Positions 1-11,600 of a DNA stretch of 64,000 nt are shown here, piece after piece (within the stretch, counting starts at the first letter, position 1; each line of letters begins with the position of its first letter). The stretch covers positions 2,684,804 to 2,748,803 of the forward strand of contig CM055748.1 in NCBI GenBank assembly GCA_029465975.1, read 5' to 3'. Made by a program: the position numbers and the translations under genes. This DNA is from Dallia pectoralis. Lineage: Eukaryota; Chordata; Actinopteri; Esociformes; Umbridae. Below the pieces are notes generated by a model. The model searched no databases and had not been told where the DNA came from. It saw only the letters and a program-made list of their open reading frames with translations.

Positions 1-840
1 TGTTCTGTCTTCATTGTCCTGTGTAAAATTTTGTTTTTTAACATGCATTGTTTCTGTGGCTCCACCAGCTTGCTTGTTTGTGCTGAATCACAGAGGTTAA
101 AGCCAAAACCAAGCATGTCTTCTACAAATGTATGTAATTTATATATAAATATATTAAAAAGAAACAAACAAATGCCTATGTAGTTTGATATGTATTATTT
201 TGTGTTTTTTTATCAAAAAAATTAGAGTGGATCTCTGGTTTATATATAATTGGGTAAGCATACAGGGAAAACTAGTGAAAAGGTAACTTTAGACTCATCT
301 TATATTAGATTCACCTGTATTGTCAACAGTACATGTACAGTAAAACCAAATGTAGTGGACTGGAAGGCTGGTAAGAATTAAGGAAAAGCTGAACAGAACA
401 TACAGAGGTCCATGCAGGATGTAACAATCTGACAGAAGAGAGATCTCGTAGGAAGAATGGAATATGCCCAAATTCAGGTGTGCACTCAAGAAGACGAGAA
501 GCTGTGAACTTTGCTAAAATCACTTCTCCTACCTATATACTTATGTAGGCTACGCCCTACATGACATACACCAATTTTGTGATTTCAATAATACATTAAC
601 ATACTTTATTAAAATGTTTTCGATTTCTCATTATGGGTTATTGTGTCGACTGATAGCAAAACAGTAAAATGTAATCAGTTACAAATGTATTATATAACAA
701 GAAAGGAGGATGTACTATCCGAATACAAATCATTGTGTTCCACTTGACAACAATTGGCTGATTTTCTATAAGGTTTACTATATCACAGATGTACATGTAT
801 TTTAATACTTATTTATTGATGCTTTTCTGGGGTTGAGTTT
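1..840. other. AT-rich flank upstream of apbb1, no gene recognised
   Basis: The stretch is AT-rich and lacks long open frames with recognisable homology. An ATTAAA motif near 150 in a T/A-rich context could belong to the 3' end of an upstream gene, but no coding exon is present to support that. Confidence 0.4.
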
Positions 841-858
841 TTTTTTTGGAAACGCAGC

Positions 859-876
859 GTGACGTCCGTGACGTCG
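859..876 (+). promoter_or_regulatory. Two tandem CRE-like (CGTGACGTC) sites
   Basis: The 9-mer CGTGACGTC occurs twice in immediate succession, at 859-867 and 868-876. Each contains TGACGTC, seven of the eight bases of the CREB/ATF palindrome TGACGTCA. They lie about 165 bp upstream of the first splice donor, in a position expected of a core promoter. No clear TATA box is seen. Binding by CREB/ATF is inferred from the motif only. Confidence 0.55.
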
Positions 877-889
877 GCCTCTCATCTAT

Positions 890-1041
890 CATCCCCATCC
901 CCACCATCACCCTCACAACACAGCATCAGCAGCATCCGGTCTGGGCATTCATGTGAACCACCACTCTCAACACTTCTCCGTTACAACCGCGGAAATATGT
1001 AACAATAAAGATACTACACGATCGAAGGACAGACGGCACAC
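890..1041 (+). other. apbb1: apbb1 non-coding exon 1 (5' UTR); start approximate
   Basis: A strong splice donor (GTAAGT) begins at 1042, and the first coding exon has an acceptor at 1858-1859 with no coding potential before it. This implies an untranslated leader exon ending at 1041. The transcription start cannot be read from the sequence; I place it downstream of the CRE-like pair. The intron 1042-1859 is about 0.8 kb and AT-rich. It holds a short imperfect 20-bp duplication around 1225-1272. Confidence 0.5.
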
Positions 1042-1876
1042 GTAAGTGGACATATTGTTCTAGTCCGTAATCAAGCTACGTTTCGCAGTGACGCCCTTTG
1101 TGTCCGTGCACCACCATATATCTGACCGTACGGTAATCCAGATGGCTCGGTGGACTGATAATAATGGCGGATAATGTCCGTTATTTCATGCCCGCGACCA
1201 ATAATGTAACGGTTGTAACGGTTGCAAGGGGGTTAAGGTGGTTGCTAGGAGGTTAAGGTGGTTGCTAGGAGGTTACCGTAGTTACTAAGCGAAGGACAGT
1301 AGCTAGCTTTTTTGCGTTTCGGTTTGGCTAATCACAACGTCATAGCATGCATGCTAAATAATGTCCAGTTAAATAATAGGAATAATACAGTAGCTAATGA
1401 GTAATATATTCGTCATGAGTATGCATGTTAAATTATGCTAGCTGGGTTGTAGTAGCCAGTTACTGCAACGTTAGTTACTGTGGTAGGCGAGGCCCATTAG
1501 CTATTATGCTAAGCTAAGTCTGTGTGTCACCTGCCATTGATATATGATGTATACGTGTAAAATAATGGCGCAGGTAGTATTCGAATTAGTTAGCTAGCTT
1601 AACACCCAACTAGTTAATCACAATGTTCTGTTTAATGTACATGGTCATCATTACAATAATAATCTAGCCAACATTTCGACCACATTTGACTAGTACTGAC
1701 CTAGTACCCTGTCAACGTTGCGTTTCCATCGCAACCTATTAAAATTGACATGCCAAATGTTTGGTTAGCCAAGTGTCTCTAACACAGGTTTATCTCTTAC
1801 ACAGATAGGCATGTCCTTTTCCTGTGTTGTAACGGTCATGGTGACCTTTTTCATTTCAGAGCTGCTGTGTAGTACC

Positions 1877-4800
1877 ATGGGTGGCCATGATGATGAGGAC
1901 GAGATGTCTTATCATGTAGTCAATAACCAGCATCAGGATGAAGTACTGAAGAACAAATTGAACGACAGCGGTCTTTGGAGTGACCAAGAGTCCACTGGCA
2001 GTAACAATGCTAAGTGGGTCAAGGAGGGCCAGAACATGCTGCGCAAAGTAGCTGAGAAACATTTGGACCAGGACCAGAATGGGAACCAGGAGGACTTCTC
2101 CCCTCAGAACATCACAGACAAGGAGCAAGATGGGAATGATGAACAGACCGAATCTCCCAAGACGGACAAAACCCTGCAGCTGAAGGACGAGGGGTCCAAG
2201 AGCATCCTCAAAGAGCCGCTACTCATTGAATCTCTGGAGTCTGCCAAGGATAAAGACGGCGAAGAAGAGAACGATAAAGAAAAGGAGGATACATCTGAGG
2301 CAGACGAGGAGGCGTCCAGTCTTACAGAAGAGGAGAAAGATTCGGACCAGAGTATCCTAGAGGCTCAGAAAGAGGGAGGGGGTGTGGCTCGAAATCCCTG
2401 TATGCTGTTCTCTAATGTGAATGGAACACCAAGTGATGAAGATGCCAGCTGGCCAGCGCTGTCTCAGGACAGCACTGTTGAAAGCCTCCCAAATGGGAAT
2501 AAAGGTATGACTGGGATTTGTCCACCTCCATTTGTTCAGGAGATTTCTTTGCCTGAGACATTTGCTATGACGTAAGGCCTATAGAACTGTAAATCTTTTG
2601 GGGCACTGATCATTATTGTCTCGGTCTGTAATAGATGTCATCAGGTTTGATTTGTCATTAGAAGGTTCCTTTTTCTCTTGTCAACACAGAGTCGTTTTGG
2701 GACTCGGATGCCTTTGAGGCGGACACAGACCTGCCGTCTGGCTGGATGCGGGTTCGAGACACTTCGGGCACCTACTACTGGCACATCCCAACAGGCACAA
2801 CCCAATGGGAACCCCCCTCCCCTCTGGACAAGGTTGGAGACTCCATGATGTCCTCCAGTATGTCCCTGGAGACGACTCCATGTGAGGAGGAGCAAGAGGT
2901 GAGCTCTTACACTGAAGTCTTGACATGTTACCTGTTCTGTCAGTGAAGAATATTTGGAAGATAAGAGCATCATGTTATTTGTATCACTCTTCCAGGAAAC
3001 ATGGGGAGATATATCTAACCCAGATGAAGGGATTAGTGATGGAGAGTTGTGGAAGGTAACGTTTGATATAACAATTAGTGCTAATAAGAACGTCTGACGC
3101 AGCCATAACTTAACATCCAGAGTGGGATAATAGCACAATATAAAGATAATTTCATGCTTTCAGTGCGTATGGAAAACGTATTTTTTCCCCCAGGAAATTC
3201 ATTCATTAAAAATACATTTGAAACATATCCTCAGTGGTAACCCTGGCCACAAAATATCACTTTTGACTGAAGAGAAATAATAATGTGGAAAATTGTTGAA
3301 ATGGAAATTGAAGAAAAGTTGGACTACGTTTTGGGATGGACTTAACCGTCTATGCTTGTATGAAGCTACTTTTCGCTAGGGACAGAAAGAAAGGTCTGCT
3401 TCAATAGCCAAAATACTACATTCTACCAATCGCAGAACACTTTTGACACTTCCTGATTCAGTTCATCAACTCTTTCCCTGAATATAAATTGTGGTATGAC
3501 AGCAGCAAACCTGCCAGTAGTGATATGCTATTCACTCCTTACTTGTTTCTCCTTTTGGAGGAGGGGGAGGTGACCTCTGACCAGAGCCTGAAAGAGTTTG
3601 AAGGAGCAACCTTGCGCTATGCGTCCATCAACCTCAAGTAAGCCATCTTGTAGTTACGCACGTTCAATACACGTTCAATATCAATCTCAGCTCAAATGTT
3701 TCACTTTTTCATGAAAAACTTTTTTTTTTAACTGTGGCAATCCTATAACTGTTTTTTAGCTGTTCCCAGATGGAGAAAGAAGACAAACGTCCCCATGGTA
3801 CTGACTTGGAGGCCAAGGTACATTCACATTCTTTCTCTAAAGTCAGGAAGACTGTATTGCTCTTTGCTCTGTCTGTTCACATTCTGACTGTATAAAAAGA
3901 AACCATTCTTTCCTCTTCCTAACTGGGCCTTTCTCTCTGTCTGTCTCCATATCCCCCTCTGTTGTCCATCCTGTGTCCTCTCCGGGTATTTATTTGGCTG
4001 TGCCAGTATTTTGCTGTGCGCTCTCTGGGCTGGGTGGAGATGTCTGAAGAGGACATGGCACCAGGCAAAAGCAGTGTGGCTGTCAACAACTGCATTAGAC
4101 AGCTGTCCTACCACAAACACAACCTTCACGACACCGCTGGCATCTGGGGAGAGGTGAGTCTGAGGACCCGGGACTACAGAGCTCGGATCTTCTTGTCTGG
4201 GCCGTCTGGTACCATTACACGTACGTTTAGCATCGCATAAGAGATCAGAGCAGAGCAACCGCGTCCTGGACTTACCAAGAAAGAGAGTGAGGACATTCAT
4301 TTCCATGGTTGAGTAAATTCAATAATGCGTCTGGCTCGATTGGGATTATAAACGTGGGTGCTGTTTTGGTGCACAGCACTGTGACAACAGCTTCACGCCT
4401 TCAGATGTTATCTTACTACATTCCATTTGTTTTATTTTCTTGGCCCAGCACACAGTCAGTCTGAGAGCAATGTTCTTGTGTCACGCTAACAGGGTAAAGA
4501 CATGCTCATGGTCCTGGAGAATGACACCATGAATCTGATCGACCCACTGGGCCAGACTCTGCTACACTCCCAGCCCATCGCCAGCATCCGTGTTTGGGGT
4601 GTCGGCCGGGACAACGGCAGGTCAGTGCCCTCCACAACAACTCCACAATGTCCGGCACCACAGCTTTTGTAAAGCACTGCACACTACATGTAGATTTTAG
4701 TCTGTTAGGAGACACACTCTTCCGGACACACACGTTATCTTATGGGGACATCTGCACTATTATATTATTTACCCCTTGTCATTAATAAACTGTCTATTAC

Positions 4801-7507
4801 ATGTTAGTAGCTGCTGAACAATAACCTGATCTTCACTACCATTGTTTAGGCACTAGAATTCCCATTGTAGCTGGTCATTTGTTCCATTAAGTTGAAACTG
4901 AATGACGTAAATCCCATCAGGCCTCACGGTAGAGTTTCCCCGTCCTAGACTTTTGGATGTGGAAGTGTTTTTCTGCTAAATTTGTACAGAGCGGTTATGT
5001 GCCCACTCAAAGAAATATCCAGCCAGATGTGTGAGTCATTTTAACCCATCTCACTTGACAATTACTTGTTGCTTAAATACAGTGCTGCTACTCAGAGTCA
5101 ATGCTGCCCTCTGGTGGCTCACACGTGCTAATGTCACGCAACATCTTTTTTGAAGGCACTAATATCTTCTACACGTCATATGTTCCTATTCTACCTGTCT
5201 TGTGTTTCACTATAACTCACTTCTTTCATGCTGCATATTGCTGCCTGATACAGGGAAAGGTATTGTACAAAATTCTGATTGTTTTATTTTTAATTTTTCT
5301 GGTGTCTTGTGTACTTAAGTGTTTAACCAAATTGTTGTACTTGTGACGTCTAACATGATTGCATGCGGTTTGTTGTTATTGAAGTCCTGAGTAATGAATA
5401 GGCGTCTGAGCCTGTGAGTAAACGGGCTGCCTTCCTGTCACAACAGGGACTTTGCTTACGTGGCGCGAGACAACCTGACCCAGGTCCTGAAGTGTCACGT
5501 GTTCCGCTGCGATTCACCGGCCAAGAACATCGCCACCAGTCTGCATGAGATGTGCTCTAAGGTGAGGCTTCCTTTATGGTTCCTCACATCTCCAATACAC
5601 TGCAATTGTATTGTCTCACTGTGACGTGAACACACACACACTCCACTCTGTTTCGTTCTTCAGATAATGACAGAGCGGAAGCTGTCCAAGCCATTTCTGA
5701 GCAGATACAATTATGACCAGTGCAAACCCATGGAGATTCCCGCGCAAGGTAGCGCTTTTTTTAGAAGTTATTTTTAAGACGGATAAAATAGACATCCGCA
5801 TTCACGCTAACTCGCGTCTTCCTCTGCAGAGTTTCCCGTTCCCAAAAACGAGAATTTCCAGCGTTTTCTTGTGTATTACCTTGGTAACGTGCCAGTTGCC
5901 AAGCCAGTAGGTAAGGGAGGCATGGGTAAGGACGGCTTATGTTTTCTTAAGTAGATTCACGTTTAGCTACGCTATAGAACGTCTGTGCTTAGTGTGTGAT
6001 CGTGTTTCGCTTCGCCTCCTTCTCTGCTAGCATTGTTAGCCGTGTTCCTAGCGTCGTATTTTGCCCCAGCGGCTTCCTTTTAACTGCGTGTGACTCTGAC
6101 GCCCCCTAGGTGTGGACACGATCAACAACGCGTTGGAAGCAGCGATGGACAGCAAAAGAAAGAAGGACTGGATCGCCGTCTCTGTCAACGTGGCCCCGGC
6201 CACCCTCACCATTCTCACCAGAGAGGTACCGTAGCGCAGTCTCAGATTCCAATATCCGGTTTGGTGTCATGGCGGTGGTTGTTGACCGCGCCGCCTGTCC
6301 ACAGACAGAGGAGGTGTTGTCGGAGTGCCGGGTTCGCTTCCTGTCTTTCATGGGCGTGGGGAAGGACGTCCACACCTTCGCCTTCATCATGGCCGAGGGC
6401 CCCGGGGACTTTATCTGCCACATGTTCTGGTGTGAGCCCAACGCCGCCAGTCTCAGTGAGGCAGTGCAGGCCGCCTGCATGGTGAGACACAATACTTAGG
6501 ACCGGAGAGCCTTCTGGAGTGGTCCTCTGGAAACAATGCCTAGAGCTCCTAAAGCATATTAGCGTGTTTGAAATTTGAATTTATTCCCCAATTGTCGTAT
6601 TTATGTGAAATTTAATTATATATTAAAAACGCAAAACCGGAAGTTTCCGTCTCTGTTGTGGTCTAGAAATAGCTCAGGAATTCATGGGATGCCGTCACAT
6701 CCATAATTTGACCAGTCGTGGCCATAAAACATATAGCGCTGTCAGAGTTCCCATACAGCGCCTTGGTACTCTCCTGTTTAGAAACAGGGCCTGATCTAGA
6801 CCTAAATATGAGTCCTCATTTGTCCCCATGAGCTGTGTTGTTCCGCGTTTCTTTGTTCTGTTAATAGCTCCTTTGTGAGCATGGTTTATTTATGAGTGAG
6901 TGTTTGCCACTCACTGCACCACACAGGGAAACACCTAGAAACCACACAGAAACACATGTAAACTGAAATCATGTGAATCAATGCCATTTACCACGTACGG
7001 AGGCTTATTAAGGTCGTTTGTGATTTTGAAGGGTGTTGATTACATGTGTGCTTGTCTTAGACTTGCTGTTACTAGAGGGATGGAAAACCATTTTTAATAT
7101 ATCATTTAATTTCACAATAGAACAAAAGTGTGATATGTATGGTTTAATATTGAGCAGAGTTGTTCTTATAACAAATGCACGAATAAGGTACAAAAATGTC
7201 TGTAGACTTTATATCTGTGTGTGTGTGTGTGTGTTTCACGTATGTTATATGATAATAACACTATTATAACATTCATACCTTGAACGGTGTGGATGTTTGT
7301 TCAGTCCAGTTACGGATGTTTTTCTGCCGTGTGTCTGTGTTCTGCCCACAGCTCCGCTACCAGAAGTGTCTGGACGCCAGGCCTCCCAGCCTTGGGTCCT
7401 GCCTGCCCACTCCCCCTGCTGACTCCGTGGCCCGCCGGGTCAGAATGGGAGTCCAGAGTCTGCTGGGCAGCTTTAAGCAGTACAGGTCAGGCTCTCAGTC
7501 CCCTTGA
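1877..7507 (+). CDS. apbb1: Amyloid-beta precursor protein-binding family B member 1 (Fe65), spliced coding region
   Basis: Fe65 is an intracellular adaptor. Its PTB2 binds the APP cytoplasmic tail, PTB1 binds partners such as Tip60/KAT5 and LRP, and its WW domain binds proline-rich ligands. Coding exons: 1877-2504, 2690-2898, 2996-3055, 3561-3637, 3760-3817, 4007-4153, 4493-4620, 5447-5561, 5664-5748, 5830-5910, 6110-6225, 6305-6481 and 7352-7507. All have GT/AG borders and compatible phases, giving 678 residues (human about 710). The ATG at 1877 has a good context (ACCATGG) and lies 17 bp after the acceptor. Domains: acidic N-terminus with the family motif NAKWVKEGQN near residue 43; WW about 224-253 (Y238, Y239, W240; second Trp 249); PTB1 from about 345; PTB2 about 503-630; conserved C-terminal tail ending SGSQSP. 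The WW, PTB2 and C-terminus match APBB1 better than APBB2 or APBB3. The acidic exon 3561-3637 is APBB2-like. Orthology rests on remembered family sequences. Confidence 0.92.
5254..5259 (+). other. apbb1: Candidate neural microexon (6 nt, GGAAAG) of apbb1
   Basis: In the intron between exons 4493-4620 and 5447-5561, the hexamer GGAAAG is flanked by a CAG acceptor (5251-5253) and a GTATTG donor (5260 on). The upstream exon ends in phase 2 (AG). Inclusion therefore turns the AG|G Arg junction into Arg-Glu-Arg, adding two residues (RE) and keeping the frame, for a 680-residue isoform. Mammalian Fe65 has a neuron-specific 6-nt exon adding Arg-Glu at this same GR/DFAYVARD junction of PTB1. Upstream lie two TGCTGC-like blocks (CATGCTGC and TTGCTGCC, 5228-5246), the kind of UGC-containing signal used by SRRM4. 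Inclusion is not proven here. Confidence 0.8.
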
Positions 7508-8150
7508 GCAGGAGAGAGACCCCGCCAGTGCTAATTCATCATAGCAGCTCCAGTCTTCTCCCCCCCCCTCCTCACCCACATTCCAACTAGCCCTTCCTCT
7601 GGCCTTCTTTAGAAATAATACACATGTCCTGTCATTAGTGCATGGCATTATACTTAACTGAGACAAGGCTTACTTACCAGTGATTGCAAAGTGTTTTTCT
7701 TCTATCTAGCGTCTTTACTTTGCTTCCAAGTCAAACCGAATGAGCCCTGACAACGGCCCAGAGTTTGATCTCGTGCTGGGATTTAATCTGTGTGTGATTA
7801 CTTTGTGTTTTGGCAGAAACCGTGTCTGGCGGGAAGGGTATGATTGGAAAAAAACGACATGTTTCTTCACAGTAGGAAGTTATTTAGGATGGCTCAAAAA
7901 TACATCTCCAGTGCAATTATGCACGGGACCACGGTCCTTCCAGTACAAAAACACCACCTCTTTTTCTACTAGTGTCTAAAGAAGGTATCGCAATCACGGT
8001 CTGACCTAGTGAGGTTCTCACCCGGTTGTATATTTCTACCACGTTATTAACCATAAATCCCCTGGAGCCATCATACTCACCATCTAGACGTCCCGTGTTG
8101 CGTAGGTAGTTGTGTGTTTCCCACCGCAAACAATGTATTTTAGTCTTCCA
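7508..8150 (+). other. Downstream of the apbb1 stop codon, probable 3' UTR start
   Basis: There are no further coding exons. The sequence includes a C-rich run at 7559-7575. No canonical AATAAA is seen close to the stop, so the 3' UTR may be long or use a variant signal. Confidence 0.4.
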
Positions 8151-8660
8151 AAGAGGTGTACTATTACCACATCCAAGGCATACTAAGAGGTGTACTATTA
8201 CCACATCCAAGGCATACTAAGAGGTGTACTATTACCACATCCAAGGCATACTAAGAGGTGTACTATTACCACATCCAAGGCATCCTAAGAGGTGTACTAT
8301 TACCACATCCAAGGCATCCTAAGAGGTGTACTATTACCACATCCAAGGCATCCTAAGAGGTGTACTATTACCACATCCAAGGCATTCTAAGAGGTGTACT
8401 ATTACCACATCCAAGGCATTCTAAGAGGTGTACTATTACCACATCCAAGGCATTCTAAGAGGTGTACTATTACCACATCCAAGGCATACTAAGAGGTGTA
8501 CTATTACCACATCCAAGGCATACTAAGAGGTGTACTATTATCACATCTAAGGCATACTAAGAGGTGTACTATTACCACATCCAAGGCATACTAAGAGGTG
8601 TACTATTACCACATCCAAGGCATACTAAGAGGTGTACTAATATCACATCTAAGGCATACT
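8151..8660. repeat. 34-bp minisatellite, about 15 copies
   Basis: The unit begins AAGAGGTGTACTATTACCAC and ends ATCCAAGGCATACT. It repeats head to tail with few substitutions (CATACT, CATCCT or CATTCT at the end; TATCACATCT in late copies). The period is 34 bp, so reading frames close and no protein is implied. It starts about 640 bp after the apbb1 stop and may be transcribed if the 3' UTR extends this far. Confidence 0.95.
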
Positions 8661-11600
8661 AAGCAGCGCCCAATTCATGGCGCCCCCCCACCCATACATT
8701 TGCATGAACATTTGCAAGTTCAGTGCTTGTGTGCAATAATCAGAACTGCCCGTACACGGTGGTGGTCGAAAGGCCACTAGCTCTCCAGAGGTTTTATTTG
8801 GACGCCGTTTAGCCGATGTGGGAGCCTGGCTACGTTTGTCTTTCTGAAGTTACAGAGTAGACTCTGTTCTGTTCATGGAAAAGTAGTATGTAGATTATGG
8901 CCTAGGTCTGAGTGAGTCTACCGCAGCTCTAACAACCCCCTCACCTCCCACCGACTAGTACTGTAGTACCACACACTGCATGTTTAAATAGCTTTCATGA
9001 ATAACAAGGAGAAATACAGCGGTTTAGCGCAGAACTCTGTTGATTTATTACACTAGATATGTGCTACTCTATGGGAAGGGGGTTCTGAAATGTGTACATG
9101 TTGTTTCGTGTTTGTAGGGCATGTCCCTCGAGTCTTAACGCTGTGTCCTTGTAGCTAGCTAGCGCTAGATTAGCCGTCACTGTCAGGTCTTATCCGTAGC
9201 TGAGAGCAGCTCTCTATTTCTCTCCCTCGTTCATGTCCCTGGAACAGGGTTATCGACGAGAGGGTGACTTGGCATTTCTGTTCGTTTCTTCTTTTTTTGT
9301 GTTTTTTTACCGTGTTTTTTTTGTTGACGTGTGTTTTCACCCTGGGGCCCAGCGGGTAACGTATTTGGTGTTGTTAGCATCCGCTATAACGTACACTACT
9401 GAGGAGCAGTCGCACACATGCTCAATAACGATTGATTGTCATAGAGAACACGAGTCAAAGACTAGTTGTGGTTTTAATGTTTCTAAACGGAATAATGTGT
9501 TTGTCAGACGTATTTAGTGCAATAGTTATTTGACATAACAACACGCGTAAACATGTAAAGTATACAACGAAGTTCGACTGGATTTGAACTGTATAATACT
9601 ACTATTACTCACTGTTTAATTAACATTGTGCTATTTTTCCTTATTATATTAGTACTTCCAAAGTGGACACTAAAAGCTAAATATACAATAGACTAGTAGC
9701 TGATTAATTTATTTCACAATTTGTGTAAATCGGTTGTATAAAATGTATCTGTATATATAAAAGCCACCGCACATGAAATAAATGTGAACATATCTTCTTT
9801 TTGGTCTTGTGTAGTTCTTTCCCATTCCTGGAAGTGTATCAAACCCATTAGGTTGACAAATAAATAAACGTTGGTTGTTAGATTGCTCTGTTAATTATGT
9901 CTCTCACCATATAAATCCTACATTTCTTAACAAACGGTCTTCATCTGACATTGTGGCTCTCCTGTTAAACTAGAGGGGAGGCCAGGACAGGGCAGGGCGT
10001 GGGCCTAAGTGTTTGCAGGTGTATTGAACCTGCTGACGTGGGGGGTTCGCCCGATGTATTGTGCCAGGAGCAAAACCCATGCATGCATCAAATGCCCGGC
10101 ACACCTCACCTGATAATTCCTGCCTGTTCACCGCTCCCATCTGGTGTGTCAAACAGGCAGTGCCGAGAGAGACTGTGGTTATGGGTCACTTACTGTTTCC
10201 ACGGGAGATGGTTTCAGAGATGAGAGGTGCACATCAAGTGGAGTCCGGACCCAGACGGGGTAATGGACTCTCCCGGTCCGGGCGGATAGTTCCTATTCTC
10301 AGCCAGCAGGACTCCACTCCCGGGGCACACATCAAGGGCTTGGCTGTAATCGTTCTTTTTGAAGGGATAGGCCAGCCCCCTCTTCGTACTGACACACTGT
10401 GTGTGTGTGTGTGTGTTTGAGTGTGTGCGTGCTGGTTTTACATTCAATGCTATAGGCTGTATTCTGGTTATTAACTACTTTCTGGAAATTGTTTATTTCA
10501 CCCAATTACTTGTGTGAATTTTTTTTTCTTCTTCAAAGCGTAATAATCCACTGCTCTGTTTGAATATCTGCCTCTAACATACATAGATTTGGTTCCACGT
10601 GATTCTGTATGTTCTGTGGTTGTCTCTTCATTGTACTGTTTCCCAGGGTGCTGAATAATTTTTATATGATATCCACCATCTGTACGTGACGAGGTTTATT
10701 TATTCACATGTGGCGCTGCAAGTCGCTCACATCCTCCCCCGTGGGTGTCAGTCACAATTTAAAAGAGTTCGGCTCACTAAGAAAATCGAAATTATAATTA
10801 TTTCTATAATTATGCATACAGCATTTGTGAAATGGAGATTTATTTTGAGTAATGAATGTTTAGTCTTGTGGAACATTGCTTTTCCTCTGTGCGGCGGGCC
10901 GGTAGCTTCTCTACTGGGCCCTTCCATCTAATCACACATCTACAGTAGAACAGCCGGGATAAAGAACGGAAACATGAGCTCCATCCTAAACCCGGTATCA
11001 AGGTCTGGGAAAGATGATAGAAATCCCTGTAGGATACGTCCTCTTGGTGTTCACGGCATGCATATATCCACTTTCCTGCATGAGGATTTTTGAATCCCGT
11101 AGTGTTTCTGGTGAAAGTGTGTGTTTATTAAAATGGCTGCTTTTGATTTCGCTCACATCTTGGCGCGTTCCGGAGATCCGTACTCCAATAATCAGGTACA
11201 ATGCTGTCGGCTCTTGAGTGCCAGGCAGGTCGTGGTGAATCAATCACGACCACAGGAGATGAGCGAAAACAACAGAGGTGGATTGACTTCCCACAAATCA
11301 GGAGGAAGAAGATTGACGTAGCGGCAGCCTCTCTCCTGCTGAGCTCGAGAACCAACAATAGTATAGAAATATGGAAAACAGACCTGATGCTGTTGCTTTG
11401 TATGAATTAATCATGGGTGGGGTTTTATGTTCGCTTTCAGATGTTTCGTTTTTTTAATCTTCCCTTTCATGGCAAAATGAGAATGTCTTATTGTAGACGT
11501 CTGCTGTCAATAGCCTTTTGTTGCATTTTGAGGTATCGCTATAAATTTTCCATAAATCTACCAGATTTGTTTCTATTCAGTTGTAATTTCCCGGCTGTTG

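Noticed and set aside
1811..1876. Upstream in-frame ATG at 1811 as the apbb1 start
   Set aside because: It lies before the splice acceptor at 1858-1859, so it is intronic in the spliced mRNA. The ATG at 1877 is in the exon with a strong context.
2641..3138. 165-codon minus-strand frame
   Set aside because: It is the antisense shadow of the WW-domain exon of apbb1.
8151..8660. Possible CRISPR-like array of regular repeats
   Set aside because: Units are contiguous with no unique spacers, and the host is a vertebrate. It is a simple minisatellite.
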